From the NCBI GenBank assembly GCA_005884705.1, contig VBAF01000253.1:1-10069 (forward strand): DNA of 10,069 nt, written 5' to 3'. Both the position numbers and the translations under genes were made by a program. This DNA comes from Alphaproteobacteria bacterium. GTDB taxonomy: Bacteria > Pseudomonadota > Alphaproteobacteria > Reyranellales > Reyranellaceae. This document shows positions 1 through 6,744 of the stretch, in pieces. Numbering within the stretch: the first letter of the stretch is position 1; each line of letters starts with the position of its first letter. The notes beneath the pieces are model-generated. The model saw only the letters and a list, made by a program, of their open reading frames with translations. It ran no database searches and was not told the origin of the DNA.

Positions 1-130
1 GCAGTTTCACCGTCCCAGGCGTCCCAGACCGTCCCACACGGGGGGTGGGGTGGAATTCTGGGACGATGGGCTAAAACCCTTGTAGAATCGGCATCGGAAC
101 CGTCCCAGACCGCTTGGGACGATCGTCCCG
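1..130. repeat. Cluster of seven CGTCCC(A) heptamers in both orientations
   Basis: No coding region is visible here. The heptamer CGTCCCA occurs at 11-17, 20-26, 30-36 and 101-107. Its complement TGGGACG lies at 59-65 and 115-121, and a variant CGTCCCG at 124-130. The 12-mer CGTCCCAGACCG is repeated exactly at 20-31 and 101-112. Two overlapping inverted repeats form next to the peptidase stop codon: CGTCCCA/TGGGACG (101-107 with 115-121, 7-nt loop) and the 14-bp palindrome GGGACGATCGTCCC (116-129). They share 116-121, so as RNA they exclude each other. There is no U-tract, so a classical terminator is doubtful. The cluster could be a REP-like intergenic element, a protein-binding array, or an RNA structure protecting the 3' end of the peptidase transcript. 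The repetition is directly visible; the role is unknown. Confidence 0.75.
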
Positions 131-1408
131 CTAGATCGAGCCCGCCTCGTGCTGGCGCGCGCTGAGGTCGCGGGAGATCACCTTCTTCAAGCGCTCGAGC
201 TCGCCGCCCTTGAGCTGCTCGGGCCGCAGCGCCTGGCTGATCATCGGGTTGGTCGGATGGCCGTTCTGCAGGATCTCGAAATGCAGGTGCGGGCCGGTCG
301 AGCGGCCGGTCGAGCCGACATAGCCGATCACCTCGCCCTGCCTGACCCGCGCGCCGGGCGCGATGCCGTCGGCGAAAGCCGAGAGATGGCCGTAGACGGT
401 GGAGACCTTGGCCGGCTTGGCGTCCGGCTTGGGCTGCGGCTTGCCGAGCGGCGGCGGCGGCATCTGCAGGCCGTCATGCTCGATCTCGATCCAGTTGCCG
501 TAGCCGCCCTTCAGCTCGGCGCCGGTGACGACGCCGTCGCCCGCCGCATGGATCGGCGTGCCGAGGTCGGCGGCGAGATCGACGCCCTCGTGCATCATCA
601 TCACCGATGGGCGCTGGGCGAAGCCGCGGTAGGCGGCGCTGCCCGGCGCGGCGAGGCCGGCCTGCAGGCCGGCCGCGGTCGGCGCGTTGACCGTCGTCGC
701 CGGAGGCGCGTTGACCGTCGTCGCCGGATTGGTGAGCGGGCTGGGCTGCGGCGGCGGACCACCGGCGGGCCGCGCCCCCATCGCCTTGCCGGCCGGCGCC
801 GTGGCGGCGGGCGCCGGCTTGCCGCCGAATCCGCGGATCGGCGCGCCGATCCCGCGGATCGGCTGGTCGAATGGATCGGCGCGCATGCCGAAGCCCGACG
901 ACACGGTGATGGTCTCGAGCGGCAGGCGGATGCCGGGCGGCGTCGCCGCCTGGCCGGTCGACAGCCAGAACGAATCGACGCTCGCCTTGAGCGGCCGGAA
1001 GCGGTGGATGGCGAGCGTGCCCTTGGCCTCGGTGCGCAGCTCGGCCCACAGCACGCGGCCGACGCCGACCGGGTTGCCCTCGGCGGTGTAGGTGCGCTCG
1101 TAGCGGACGTAGAAGCGATCGCCGTCGCGCAGCTCGCGCTCGAGGTCGATCGCCGCGCCGAACGCGTCGAGCGCCTCGAGCATCGCCGCCGGCGGCACGC
1201 CCGCCGCCTCGGTCGACGCACCGAGCGAGCCCTGCACGATGCCGCTCGCCGCCAGCGTGCGGGCGAACGGCATGTAGGACTGGAACTGGGCCTCCTCCCG
1301 GTCGCTGCCGAGCAGGCGGGTTTCTTCAGGGGTCGCGGCGAAGCACAAGGGAGCCGCAACGCAACACATCACGGCGGCCAACGCCGCCTGGCAAGGGAAC
1401 CGGTTCAT
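131..1408 (-). CDS. Secreted M23-family zinc metallopeptidase (peptidoglycan endopeptidase)
   Basis: A 425-residue protein with a signal peptide (residues 1 to about 25, ending CFAA). The middle domain around 85-165, with RDGDRFYVRYE at 94-104, resembles the N-terminal module that precedes the catalytic domain in Csd3/OapA-type M23 peptidases. The catalytic domain starts at SGFGMRADPF (171-180). Its zinc and catalytic residues are H273 and D277 in HEGVDLAA, H341 in YGHLS, and H374/H376 in HLHFE. The family cleaves peptide cross-bridges of peptidoglycan in the periplasm. Two features are odd: a roughly 90-residue Pro/Ala/Gly-rich insertion (about 180-270), containing a perfectly duplicated octapeptide ATTVNAPx, between the GFGMR strand and the first zinc ligand; and a second Pro/Lys-rich loop (315-335). 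All metal ligands remain, so activity is likely. The start is the ATG at 1406-1408, preceded by a modest GAGG. The gene stands alone and is read leftwards. Confidence 0.93.
   Translation of the reverse strand: MNRFPCQAALAAVMCCVAAPLCFAATPEETRLLGSDREEAQFQSYMPFARTLAASGIVQGSLGASTEAAGVPPAAMLEALDAFGAAIDLERELRDGDRFYVRYERTYTAEGNPVGVGRVLWAELRTEAKGTLAIHRFRPLKASVDSFWLSTGQAATPPGIRLPLETITVSSGFGMRADPFDQPIRGIGAPIRGFGGKPAPAATAPAGKAMGARPAGGPPPQPSPLTNPATTVNAPPATTVNAPTAAGLQAGLAAPGSAAYRGFAQRPSVMMMHEGVDLAADLGTPIHAAGDGVVTGAELKGGYGNWIEIEHDGLQMPPPPLGKPQPKPDAKPAKVSTVYGHLSAFADGIAPGARVRQGEVIGYVGSTGRSTGPHLHFEILQNGHPTNPMISQALRPEQLKGGELERLKKVISRDLSARQHEAGSI
681..728. repeat. Perfect 24-bp tandem duplication inside the M23 peptidase gene
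   Basis: Positions 681-704 and 705-728 are identical over 24 bp. They encode, on the minus strand, two consecutive octapeptides ATTVNAPP and ATTVNAPT in the low-complexity insertion of the peptidase. The absence of third-position divergence suggests a recent slippage duplication. A looser 21-bp-period repeat (CCGCGGATCGGC at 831-842 and 852-863, encoding PIRGIGA/PIRGFGG) lies in the same insertion. Confidence 0.9.
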
Positions 1409-1672
1409 TCAGCCTCGTTGATCGGCGGTGTGAACGACGGGAAGACGGTGGAAGACGGTGGTCGTGGGCCGCGTCATAGCATGGCGCGCGCGGCAGTCGA
1501 GCCCCCCTGGTGTGACGACCGGGTGACTATTTCAGGGTCCGCCGCCGCCACAGGCCGCCTGCGTCAATCTGCGGCCAATGCAGGGGCGAGTACAGAACGT
1601 GTCCAACGCGGCGGCGCTGTCGCCGCGATGGCGGACTCGGCGCTTGCGCAGCCTGTGCTAGCCTCGCCCGGA
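1409..1672. other. Non-coding upstream region of the M23 peptidase
   Basis: I see no gene in this stretch. It holds a 10-bp-period direct repeat (GAAGACGGTG twice, period kept over 1440-1461), a weak promoter candidate for the leftward peptidase, and the region upstream of the rightward NMT1-like remnant. Just before that remnant, GTGCTAGCCT (1655-1664) resembles alphaproteobacterial -10 regions and would give an almost leaderless transcript, but no convincing -35 is visible. Confidence 0.5.
1473..1501 (-). promoter_or_regulatory. Possible promoter for the M23 peptidase
   Basis: Read on the minus strand, CTCGAC (1501-1496) and TATGAC (1478-1473) are separated by 17 nt and resemble a weak -35/-10 pair. 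The start codon lies about 65 nt downstream, with the period-10 repeat between. The match is partial, so this is only a candidate. Confidence 0.25.
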
Positions 1673-1840
1673 ATGATCATTCGTCTCTTGGGGCGCCGGA
1701 CCCTGCTGGGCAGCGCCGTCGCGGCGATGGGACCGCAGGCCGGCCGGGCCGATCTGTTGCAGCGCGTCGACCTGCTGATCGACTGGAAGCCGGGACCGAC
1801 CTATGCCGGCTTCTATATCGCGCGCGAAGCGAAGCGCGTC
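1673..1840 (+). pseudogene. N-terminal remnant of an NMT1/THI5-like substrate-binding protein
   Basis: Starting at the ATG at 1673, the plus strand encodes a TAT-like signal peptide with RRTLLGSA, then DLLIDWKPGPTYAGFYIARE. This stretch is characteristic of the mature N-terminus of NMT1/THI5-like periplasmic binding proteins, whose first strand usually reads LxLDWxPxxxxxGxYxAxxxG. After about 55 residues the resemblance stops. The frame then runs into the antisense of the permease 3' end, whose stop codon is at 1871-1873. A full-length family member would need about 260-300 more residues, so this is a truncated gene. It does not belong to the importer operon, which lies on the opposite strand. 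The break falls somewhere in about 1835-1870. Family assignment rests on roughly 20 recognisable residues; no search was run. Confidence 0.7.
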
Positions 1841-1870
1841 GGCGTGTGGAGCCTTTCAGATAACGCCGCT

Positions 1871-3568
1871 CTAAGCGCCGACGCGGGTCGGCACGCGCGC
1901 CTCGCGCGGGCCGCCGATGCGGTTGGCGATGATGATCACGACGGTGGTCAGGACCACCATGGTGAGGCTGAGCACCGCGATCGCGCCGACGTCGCCGCTC
2001 TCCTTGAGGTCGAAGATCAGCACCGACAGCACCTTGGTCTCCGAGGTGAACAGGATGACCGCGGCGCTGAGCTCGCGGATCACGCCGACGAAGACGAAGC
2101 ACCAGGTGGCGATCGCCGCCGAGCGCAGGAGCGGCGCGGTGATGTCCATGAGCGTGCGCAGGCGCGAGGCACCCAGCATGCGGCCCGCCTCCTCGAGCTC
2201 GGGATGGACCGAATGGAAAGCCGAGCCGAGCTGCTGGTAGGCCGCCGGCATCTCGACCGTGATGAAGGCGATCAGCAGGATCCACAGCGTGCCGTAGAGC
2301 GTGAGCGGCGGCCGCGTGTAGGCGAGGAACAGGCCGACGCCCAGCACGATGCCGGGGATGGCGAGCGGCGAGGTCGCGAGGAAAGCGAGCAGCCGATGCC
2401 CGACCATCGCCTGGCGCGCCACGATGTAGGCGATCAGGAGCGCCAGCACGCCGCCCAAGGTCGCCGTCGCGGTCGCCAGCAGGAAGGTGTTCTTGAGCGC
2501 CGGCATGGTCGAACTGAGCTGCCAGAAGGTGAACACCACGTTGTGCAGGGTGAAGGTTTCGGGCGAGAGGATCTGCGAGGAGACGCGGCTGAAGGCGGTG
2601 TTGATCAGCGCCGCGTAGGGCAGGAAGAGCGGCATGGCGAGCACGACCATGGCCAGCGCCACCGCCGGCCAGCGCCAGGCGCCGAGCCGGATCAGCCGCG
2701 GCGCGCCGTACTTGGCGCCCAGCACGGCATAGCCGCGCCGGCCGAGGATCGACGCCTGGGTGCGCAGCAGCGCGACCGTCAGCAGTAGCAGCGGCAGCGA
2801 GGTCGCCGCCGCGAGCTCGGGCTTGGGCGGGAACTGGAACAGGCTCCAGATCTTGGTGGTGAGGGTATGGAAGCCGGCCGGGATGGCGAGGATCGCGGGC
2901 GAGCCGAACTGGTTCAGCGCCTGCAGGAAGGCGACCAGGGCGCCGGCCAGCAGGGTCGGCAGGGCGAGCGGGATGGTGATCCGCCGCGCCGTCGCCCACA
3001 GGCCGGCGCCGAGCATCGAGGAGGCGTCCTCGAGCTCGCCCGGCATGCGGTCGAGCGCGTTGGCGACCAGGATGAAGACGTAGGGGAAGGTGTAGCAGGC
3101 GATCGCGAAGATCAGCCCCTCCATCGTGTAGATGTCGAACAGCGCCTCGTCGGCCGGCGCGCCGGTCACGAGCCGCCACAGCTGGTTGAGCAGGCCCGAG
3201 TTGGGCGCCGCCAGCATCTCCCAGGCGACGGCGCCGACGAAGGGCGGCGTCACCAGCGAGGCCATCACCAGGGTGCGCACGGTGCGCGCCAGCGGCATGT
3301 CGGTGCGCGCCACCAGCCAGCCCATCGGAGCGGCGATCAGGCAGCACAGGCCGCTCACCGAGACCGAAAGCAACAGGGTGGCGAGCAGCGGATCGACGAA
3401 GCTCGGATCGGTGAACAGGGTGACGAAGTTGTCGAGGGTCGGCTGGCCGTCCTTGCTGGCGAAGGCATAGATCAGCAGCCAGCCCATCGGCAGCACGATC
3501 ATCACCGCCAGCAGCGCCACCACCAGAGCGAGGACGGGTCGCGAGACGTCGAACGCGCGCAGGGTCAT
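1871..3568 (-). CDS. ABC transporter permease, two fused membrane domains (FbpB/AfuB-like)
   Basis: A 565-residue inner-membrane protein with two homologous halves of about six predicted helices each. Approximate helices lie at 11-35, 60-88, 97-118, 148-171, 196-222 and 252-272, then 300-325, 360-385, 391-417, 422-445, 478-500 and 526-549. Each half carries an EAA loop that docks on the ATPase: ELEDASSMLGAG (178-189) and ELEEAGRMLGAS (457-468). This fused arrangement is typical of ferric-iron-type and related importers, where one polypeptide forms the whole channel. The ATG at 3566-3568 overlaps the TGA of the upstream binding protein (ATGA, 3565-3568), which points to translational coupling. 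Much longer upstream readings of this frame are antisense or out-of-frame artefacts, because the membrane protein begins at MTLRAFDVSR. It is the last gene of the operon. The fold and role are secure; the substrate is not. Confidence 0.93.
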   Translation of the reverse strand: MTLRAFDVSRPVLALVVALLAVMIVLPMGWLLIYAFASKDGQPTLDNFVTLFTDPSFVDPLLATLLLSVSVSGLCCLIAAPMGWLVARTDMPLARTVRTLVMASLVTPPFVGAVAWEMLAAPNSGLLNQLWRLVTGAPADEALFDIYTMEGLIFAIACYTFPYVFILVANALDRMPGELEDASSMLGAGLWATARRITIPLALPTLLAGALVAFLQALNQFGSPAILAIPAGFHTLTTKIWSLFQFPPKPELAAATSLPLLLLTVALLRTQASILGRRGYAVLGAKYGAPRLIRLGAWRWPAVALAMVVLAMPLFLPYAALINTAFSRVSSQILSPETFTLHNVVFTFWQLSSTMPALKNTFLLATATATLGGVLALLIAYIVARQAMVGHRLLAFLATSPLAIPGIVLGVGLFLAYTRPPLTLYGTLWILLIAFITVEMPAAYQQLGSAFHSVHPELEEAGRMLGASRLRTLMDITAPLLRSAAIATWCFVFVGVIRELSAAVILFTSETKVLSVLIFDLKESGDVGAIAVLSLTMVVLTTVVIIIANRIGGPREARVPTRVGA

Positions 3569-4611
3569 ACCTTGAAGTACTTGGCGTATTGCGCCTTGAT
3601 CTGGTCGGCCTGCTTCTCGACCGCGACCGGATCCTCCTTGAAGGTCTTGATCTGCGCCAGCGCGGGGCGGCCAGGCTTGACCTTCACTTGCTTGTTGGCC
3701 GGATACTGGCCGCTCAGGTTGACGATGAAGCTCTGGCCCTCGCCCGACATGATCCAGCTTACCATCAGCCGCGCCGCGCTGGGGTTGGGCGACGACTTGA
3801 AGATGCCCATCGGATTGCTGATCTGCGGCGTGCCCTCGACCGCGAACACCAGCTCGACCGGTGCGCCGCGCTCCTTGGCCAGCCAGAACAGGTAATCGCT
3901 GCCATCGACCGCGACCGCGCGCTCGCCGGCCTCGAGGCGCTTGGGCGGCTCGGTCGCCGACTGGACCTGCAGCACCTTCTGCTTGGCAAGCTTCTCGAAA
4001 TAGGGCCAGCCGAGCTCGCGGCTGATCTGCTGCGTCGCCGTCATGATCGTGCCGGAATAGCCTGGATGGCCCTTGACCATCTTGCCGGCGTACTTGGGAT
4101 CGAGCAGGTCGGCAAAGCCCTTGGGCGCGTCGGCCGGCGCGATCAGCTTGGTGTTGTAGGCGATGGTGCTGAGATGGGTGCGCTGGTTGCAGAACAGCCC
4201 GTCGGGATCGACCATCTCGGCCGGCAGGTCGCGCGCCATCTCGTCCGACAGGTAGGGTGCCAGCCAGCCCTCGCGCTTCCACGAGATGAAGTGCGCGGCA
4301 TCGGAGCTGTTCACCACGTCGACGCGATGGATCTTGCTCGCCATCTCCTGGCCGATGCGGTTGAAGACGCGCTCCGCCCCCGAACGCTCGACCGCCACCT
4401 TGATGCCGGGGTACCTGGCCTCGAACGCCTTGGCCATCGGCTCGGCGACCGACAGGTCCATCGCGGTGTAGTAGGTGACCTTGCCTTCTTTCTTCGCCGC
4501 CTCGACCAGCGCCGTCGTCACCGGCTCCGCTGCCGGCGCCGCCGACACGACGCGCGCGCCGAGCGGCAGCAGAAGGCTGGCGGTGAGAAGCGAACGCCGC
4601 TGCATCCTCAC
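3565..4611 (-). CDS. ABC transporter periplasmic substrate-binding protein (SBP1, intact paralogue)
   Basis: A 348-residue extracellular solute-binding protein with an N-terminal export signal (QRRSLLTASLLLPLGARVVSA, twin-arginine-like). The mature region begins TTALVEAAKKEGKVTYYTA, followed by AFEARYPGIKV (62-72), VDVVNSSDAAHF (97-108), IAYNTK (150-155), FADLLDPKYAGKM (166-178) and HPGYSG (182-187). These features fit the family 1/FbpA-like class that pairs with fused permeases and TOBE-domain ATPases. In FbpA two adjacent tyrosines bind ferric iron; the comparable stretch here reads DGSDYLFWL (236-244) with a single Tyr, so iron is not supported. The start is uncertain: GTG at 4609-4611 overlaps the upstream TGA, while ATG at 4603-4605 has AAGGTG five nt upstream and would give 346 residues. 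It overlaps the permease start by 4 bp. It is the only complete binding protein in the operon. Confidence 0.9.
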   Translation of the reverse strand: MRMQRRSLLTASLLLPLGARVVSAAPAAEPVTTALVEAAKKEGKVTYYTAMDLSVAEPMAKAFEARYPGIKVAVERSGAERVFNRIGQEMASKIHRVDVVNSSDAAHFISWKREGWLAPYLSDEMARDLPAEMVDPDGLFCNQRTHLSTIAYNTKLIAPADAPKGFADLLDPKYAGKMVKGHPGYSGTIMTATQQISRELGWPYFEKLAKQKVLQVQSATEPPKRLEAGERAVAVDGSDYLFWLAKERGAPVELVFAVEGTPQISNPMGIFKSSPNPSAARLMVSWIMSGEGQSFIVNLSGQYPANKQVKVKPGRPALAQIKTFKEDPVAVEKQADQIKAQYAKYFKV

Positions 4612-5604
4612 ACCTTGAAGTATTTGGTGTACTGCGCCTTGATCTCGTCGGCCTTGTCGGCGACGACCGCCGGCTCCTCGCGCAGCAGCTTGATGTCGGA
4701 GAACTTGCGCGCGCCGGCGTGGTCCTTGGTCTTGGGATGCGCCGAGCGCAGCCCGGCAATGTCGATGTTGAGCTGCTGCGCCTCGGCGGTGAACGACCAG
4801 GCCTGGAACAGCCGTGCAGCGTTGGGATTGGGCGCGTTGGCCATGATGCCCGACGGGCCACTGATCAGCGGCGTGCCTTCGGTCGGGTAGACGATCTCGA
4901 TCGGATCGTTCTTCTCCTTCATCAGGACCAGCAGGTATTCGCCACCATCGACCATGATGGCGCGCTCACCGGCCAGCATCTTCTTGGGCGGCTCGGTCGC
5001 CGACTGGACCTGCATCACCTTCTGCTTGGACAGCTTTTCGAACCACGACCAGCCGAGGTCGCGGCTGAGCTGCTGGGTCGAGGTCATGACCACGCCGCTG
5101 TAGCCCGGGTGCGCCTTGACCATCTTGCCGCTCCACTTGGGATCGAGCAGGTCGGCGAAGGATTTCGGCGCCTCCTCCGACTTCACCAGCTTGGTGTTGT
5201 AGGCGATCGGGCAGAGCGTGATGCGCCACGAGGCGAACATGCCGTCCGGGTCCTTGTGCATCGCGGGAAAGTCGCGCGCCACGTCCTCGGGCATGTAGGC
5301 GGCCAGCATTCTTGCTCGCGTATTCCTGGCCGATGCGCTGGAAGTTGCGCTCGGCGCCCGAGCGCTCGACCTTGACGCTGACGCCGGGATACTTGGCCTC
5401 GAAGCCCTTGGCGACCTTCTCGGCGAGCGCAAGGTCAACCGAGCTGTACCAGATGACCTTGCCTTCCTTCCGGGCGGCCTCGATCAGCTGCGGCGTGATG
5501 CTCTCCGCCGCCGGGGCGGACTGTGCCGAGCGCACGAAGCCGCTCGCCATCAGGGCCGTCGTCGAACCGGCAAATACACGCCGGCGCGTCAGCTTCCGCG
5601 TCAT
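4608..5604 (-). pseudogene. Frameshifted substrate-binding protein (SBP2, tandem paralogue of SBP1)
   Basis: Two frames together reconstruct a paralogue of SBP1. From the ATG at 5602-5604 (AGGAGG at 5614-5619, 9-nt spacing) the first frame encodes a TAT-like signal (TRRRVFAGS), then PQLIEAARKEGKVIWYSSVDLALAEK, up to RIGQEYASK at about 5311. The second frame resumes at 5309 with MLAAYMPEDVARDF and runs to a normal KYFKV end at 4608. Aligned to SBP1, the 22-23 residues between ASK and LAxY (including VDVVNSSDAAHF) are missing. The net deletion of 65 nt shifts the frame, and the first frame stops at 4966-4968. A shortened protein from an internal ATG (5307-5309) would lack the first lobe strand and the signal peptide. 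The remaining sequence looks well preserved, so the lesion is recent or a sequence error. The gene overlaps its neighbours at ATGA (5601-5604) and GTGA (4608-4611). Confidence 0.85.
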
Positions 5605-6671
5605 CCTTCGATTCCTCCTGTCAAAGCCCGGCACCGTTCGGCCGGCAGGCGCAGCCACACCTCCTGCCCCGGTGCGATATCCTGGATCGGCGGCGCCGTC
5701 ACCCTGACTTCCGTCTTGTCGTCGAGCACGGCCGTATAGTCGCGTGCGGCGCCGAGAAAGACCTGCCGACTCACGACGGCGTGAAGCAGGTTGTCCGCGG
5801 CGGGCTTCGCGGTCGCAATCGCGATCTCGTGCTGGCGGATCGACACCGAAACCGTTTCGCCTGTCGTCAGCGCACGCCCGGTCGTCGCCAGCGTGGCTCC
5901 TGTGACCGACACGTGACCGGCGTCGACCGCCTTGCCTGTCAGGATGTTGCTGCCACCGATGAAGCGCGCCACGAACACCGAGCGCGGCTGGTCGTAGATC
6001 TCCTTGGGCGTGCCGAGCTGTTCGATGCGGCCGAGGTTCATGACCGCGATCTGGTCGGCGGTGGTCATCGCTTCGGACTGATCGTGCGTCACGTAGACCG
6101 TCGTGTAGCGGTAGCGGTCGTGCAGGCGACGGATCTCGAAGCGCATCTCCTCACGCAGGTTGGCATCGAGGTTCGACAAGGGCTCGTCGAGCAGCAGCGT
6201 CTCCGGCTCGACCACCAGGGCGCGGGCGAGCGACACGCGCTGTTGCTGGCCGCCCGACAGCTCGCCGGGATAGCGCTCGGCCAATGCCTCGAGGTGCGTC
6301 GTCGACAGGATGGCCTGGAGCTTGGACTCGATCGTGGCCTTGTCCATCTTGCGAATGCGCAGGCCGTAGGCGACATTCTCCGCCACCGTCATGTGCGGCC
6401 ACAGCGCGTAGCTCTGGAAGATCATCGACATGTTGCGGCCTTCCGGCGGCACCGTGCGCTGCGGCGTGGACAAGACCTTGCTGCCGACCGCGATTTCGCC
6501 TGCCGACGGCTCGATGAAGCCGGCGATCAGGCGCAGAGTCGTGGTCTTGCCGCAGCCGGAGGGCCCGAGCAGGCACACGAGCTGACCGTGCCCGATCAGC
6601 AAAGACACGTTATCGACCGCGACAGCGTCCCCGTAGCGCTTGCCGAGGCCCTTCAGTTCAACTGAGGCCAC
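5601..6671 (-). CDS. ABC transporter ATP-binding protein with TOBE domain (FbpC/PotA-like)
   Basis: A 356-residue cytoplasmic ATPase, numbered from the GTG at 6669-6671. It carries Walker A GPSGCGKTT (36-44), Q-loop glutamine about 86, signature LSGGQQQR (138-145), Walker B LLLDEP (159-164), D-loop SNLD and H-loop His about 196 in VTHD. A C-terminal TOBE-type beta domain of about 110 residues begins after FIGGSNILTG. The family energises import of iron, polyamines, phosphonates, sugars or thiamine with matching permeases. The GTG is preferred because GGGAGG (6676-6681) lies four nt upstream and the homologous N-terminus usually begins just before VELKGLGKRYG. A GTG at 6689 in the same frame would add six residues that read through the Shine-Dalgarno. 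The TGA overlaps the ATG of SBP2 (ATGA). It is the first gene of the operon, divergent from the crotonase gene. Confidence 0.93.
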   Translation of the reverse strand: MASVELKGLGKRYGDAVAVDNVSLLIGHGQLVCLLGPSGCGKTTTLRLIAGFIEPSAGEIAVGSKVLSTPQRTVPPEGRNMSMIFQSYALWPHMTVAENVAYGLRIRKMDKATIESKLQAILSTTHLEALAERYPGELSGGQQQRVSLARALVVEPETLLLDEPLSNLDANLREEMRFEIRRLHDRYRYTTVYVTHDQSEAMTTADQIAVMNLGRIEQLGTPKEIYDQPRSVFVARFIGGSNILTGKAVDAGHVSVTGATLATTGRALTTGETVSVSIRQHEIAIATAKPAADNLLHAVVSRQVFLGAARDYTAVLDDKTEVRVTAPPIQDIAPGQEVWLRLPAERCRALTGGIEG

Positions 6672-6675
6672 TTTT

Positions 6676-6683
6676 CCTCCCTG
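6676..6683 (-). promoter_or_regulatory. Ribosome binding site deciding the ATPase start
   Basis: On the minus strand CAGGGAGG is followed by AAAA and a GTG start codon at 6671-6669. This strong purine run lies inside the coding region if the upstream GTG (6689) is used. It therefore argues for the shorter start. Confidence 0.65.
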
Positions 6684-6689
6684 ACTCAC

Positions 6690-6744
6690 ACCTTATTCAA
6701 ATCGCCGGCCGCGCGCTATATTCGAGGTTTGGGAGGAGTTCCGC
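6690..6744. promoter_or_regulatory. Divergent intergenic region with a rightward promoter candidate
   Basis: Only about 55-75 bp separate the divergent importer operon and the crotonase gene, so the promoters for both must be close or overlapping. Rightward, TATATT (6717-6722) is a good -10, with a weak TTATTC (6693-6698, 18-nt spacing) as a possible -35. GGGAGGAG (6731-6738) is a strong ribosome binding site six nt before the ATG at 6745. I see no convincing leftward promoter and no clear operator palindrome. No regulator gene is in the window. Confidence 0.45.

Noticed and set aside
11..36. CRISPR-like short repeats at the left edge
   Set aside because: The repeats are only 7-12 nt, irregularly spaced and in both orientations, with no cas genes.
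149..2788. Very long plus-strand open frame of 879 codons
   Set aside because: It is mostly the antisense of the M23 peptidase and permease genes, with Arg/Ala/Gly-rich composition and no recognisable domain. Only the short part from 1673 to about 1840 carries real protein similarity, reported as the NMT1-like remnant.
3569..4861. Upstream extension of the permease frame to a 996-residue protein
   Set aside because: The part above 3568 is an out-of-frame reading of the two binding-protein genes. The true permease starts with the ATG overlapping the SBP1 stop.
3589..4890. Plus-strand open frames antisense to the binding proteins
   Set aside because: Their sequences are mirror images of GC-rich codons (His/Leu/Arg/Asp-rich) with no domain, and the minus-strand frames have clear family motifs.
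5300..5320. Programmed ribosomal frameshift in SBP2
   Set aside because: No slippery heptamer is evident at the junction, and comparison with SBP1 shows that about 65 bases are missing, so a deletion explains the frame change better.
6684..6705. AAGGTGTGAG shared between the ATPase leader and the SBP2/SBP1 junction, suggesting a vanished third binding-protein gene end
   Set aside because: Only ten bases match, and the preceding codons do not read as a KYFKV-like C-terminus, so coincidence or ribosome-binding-site similarity is enough.
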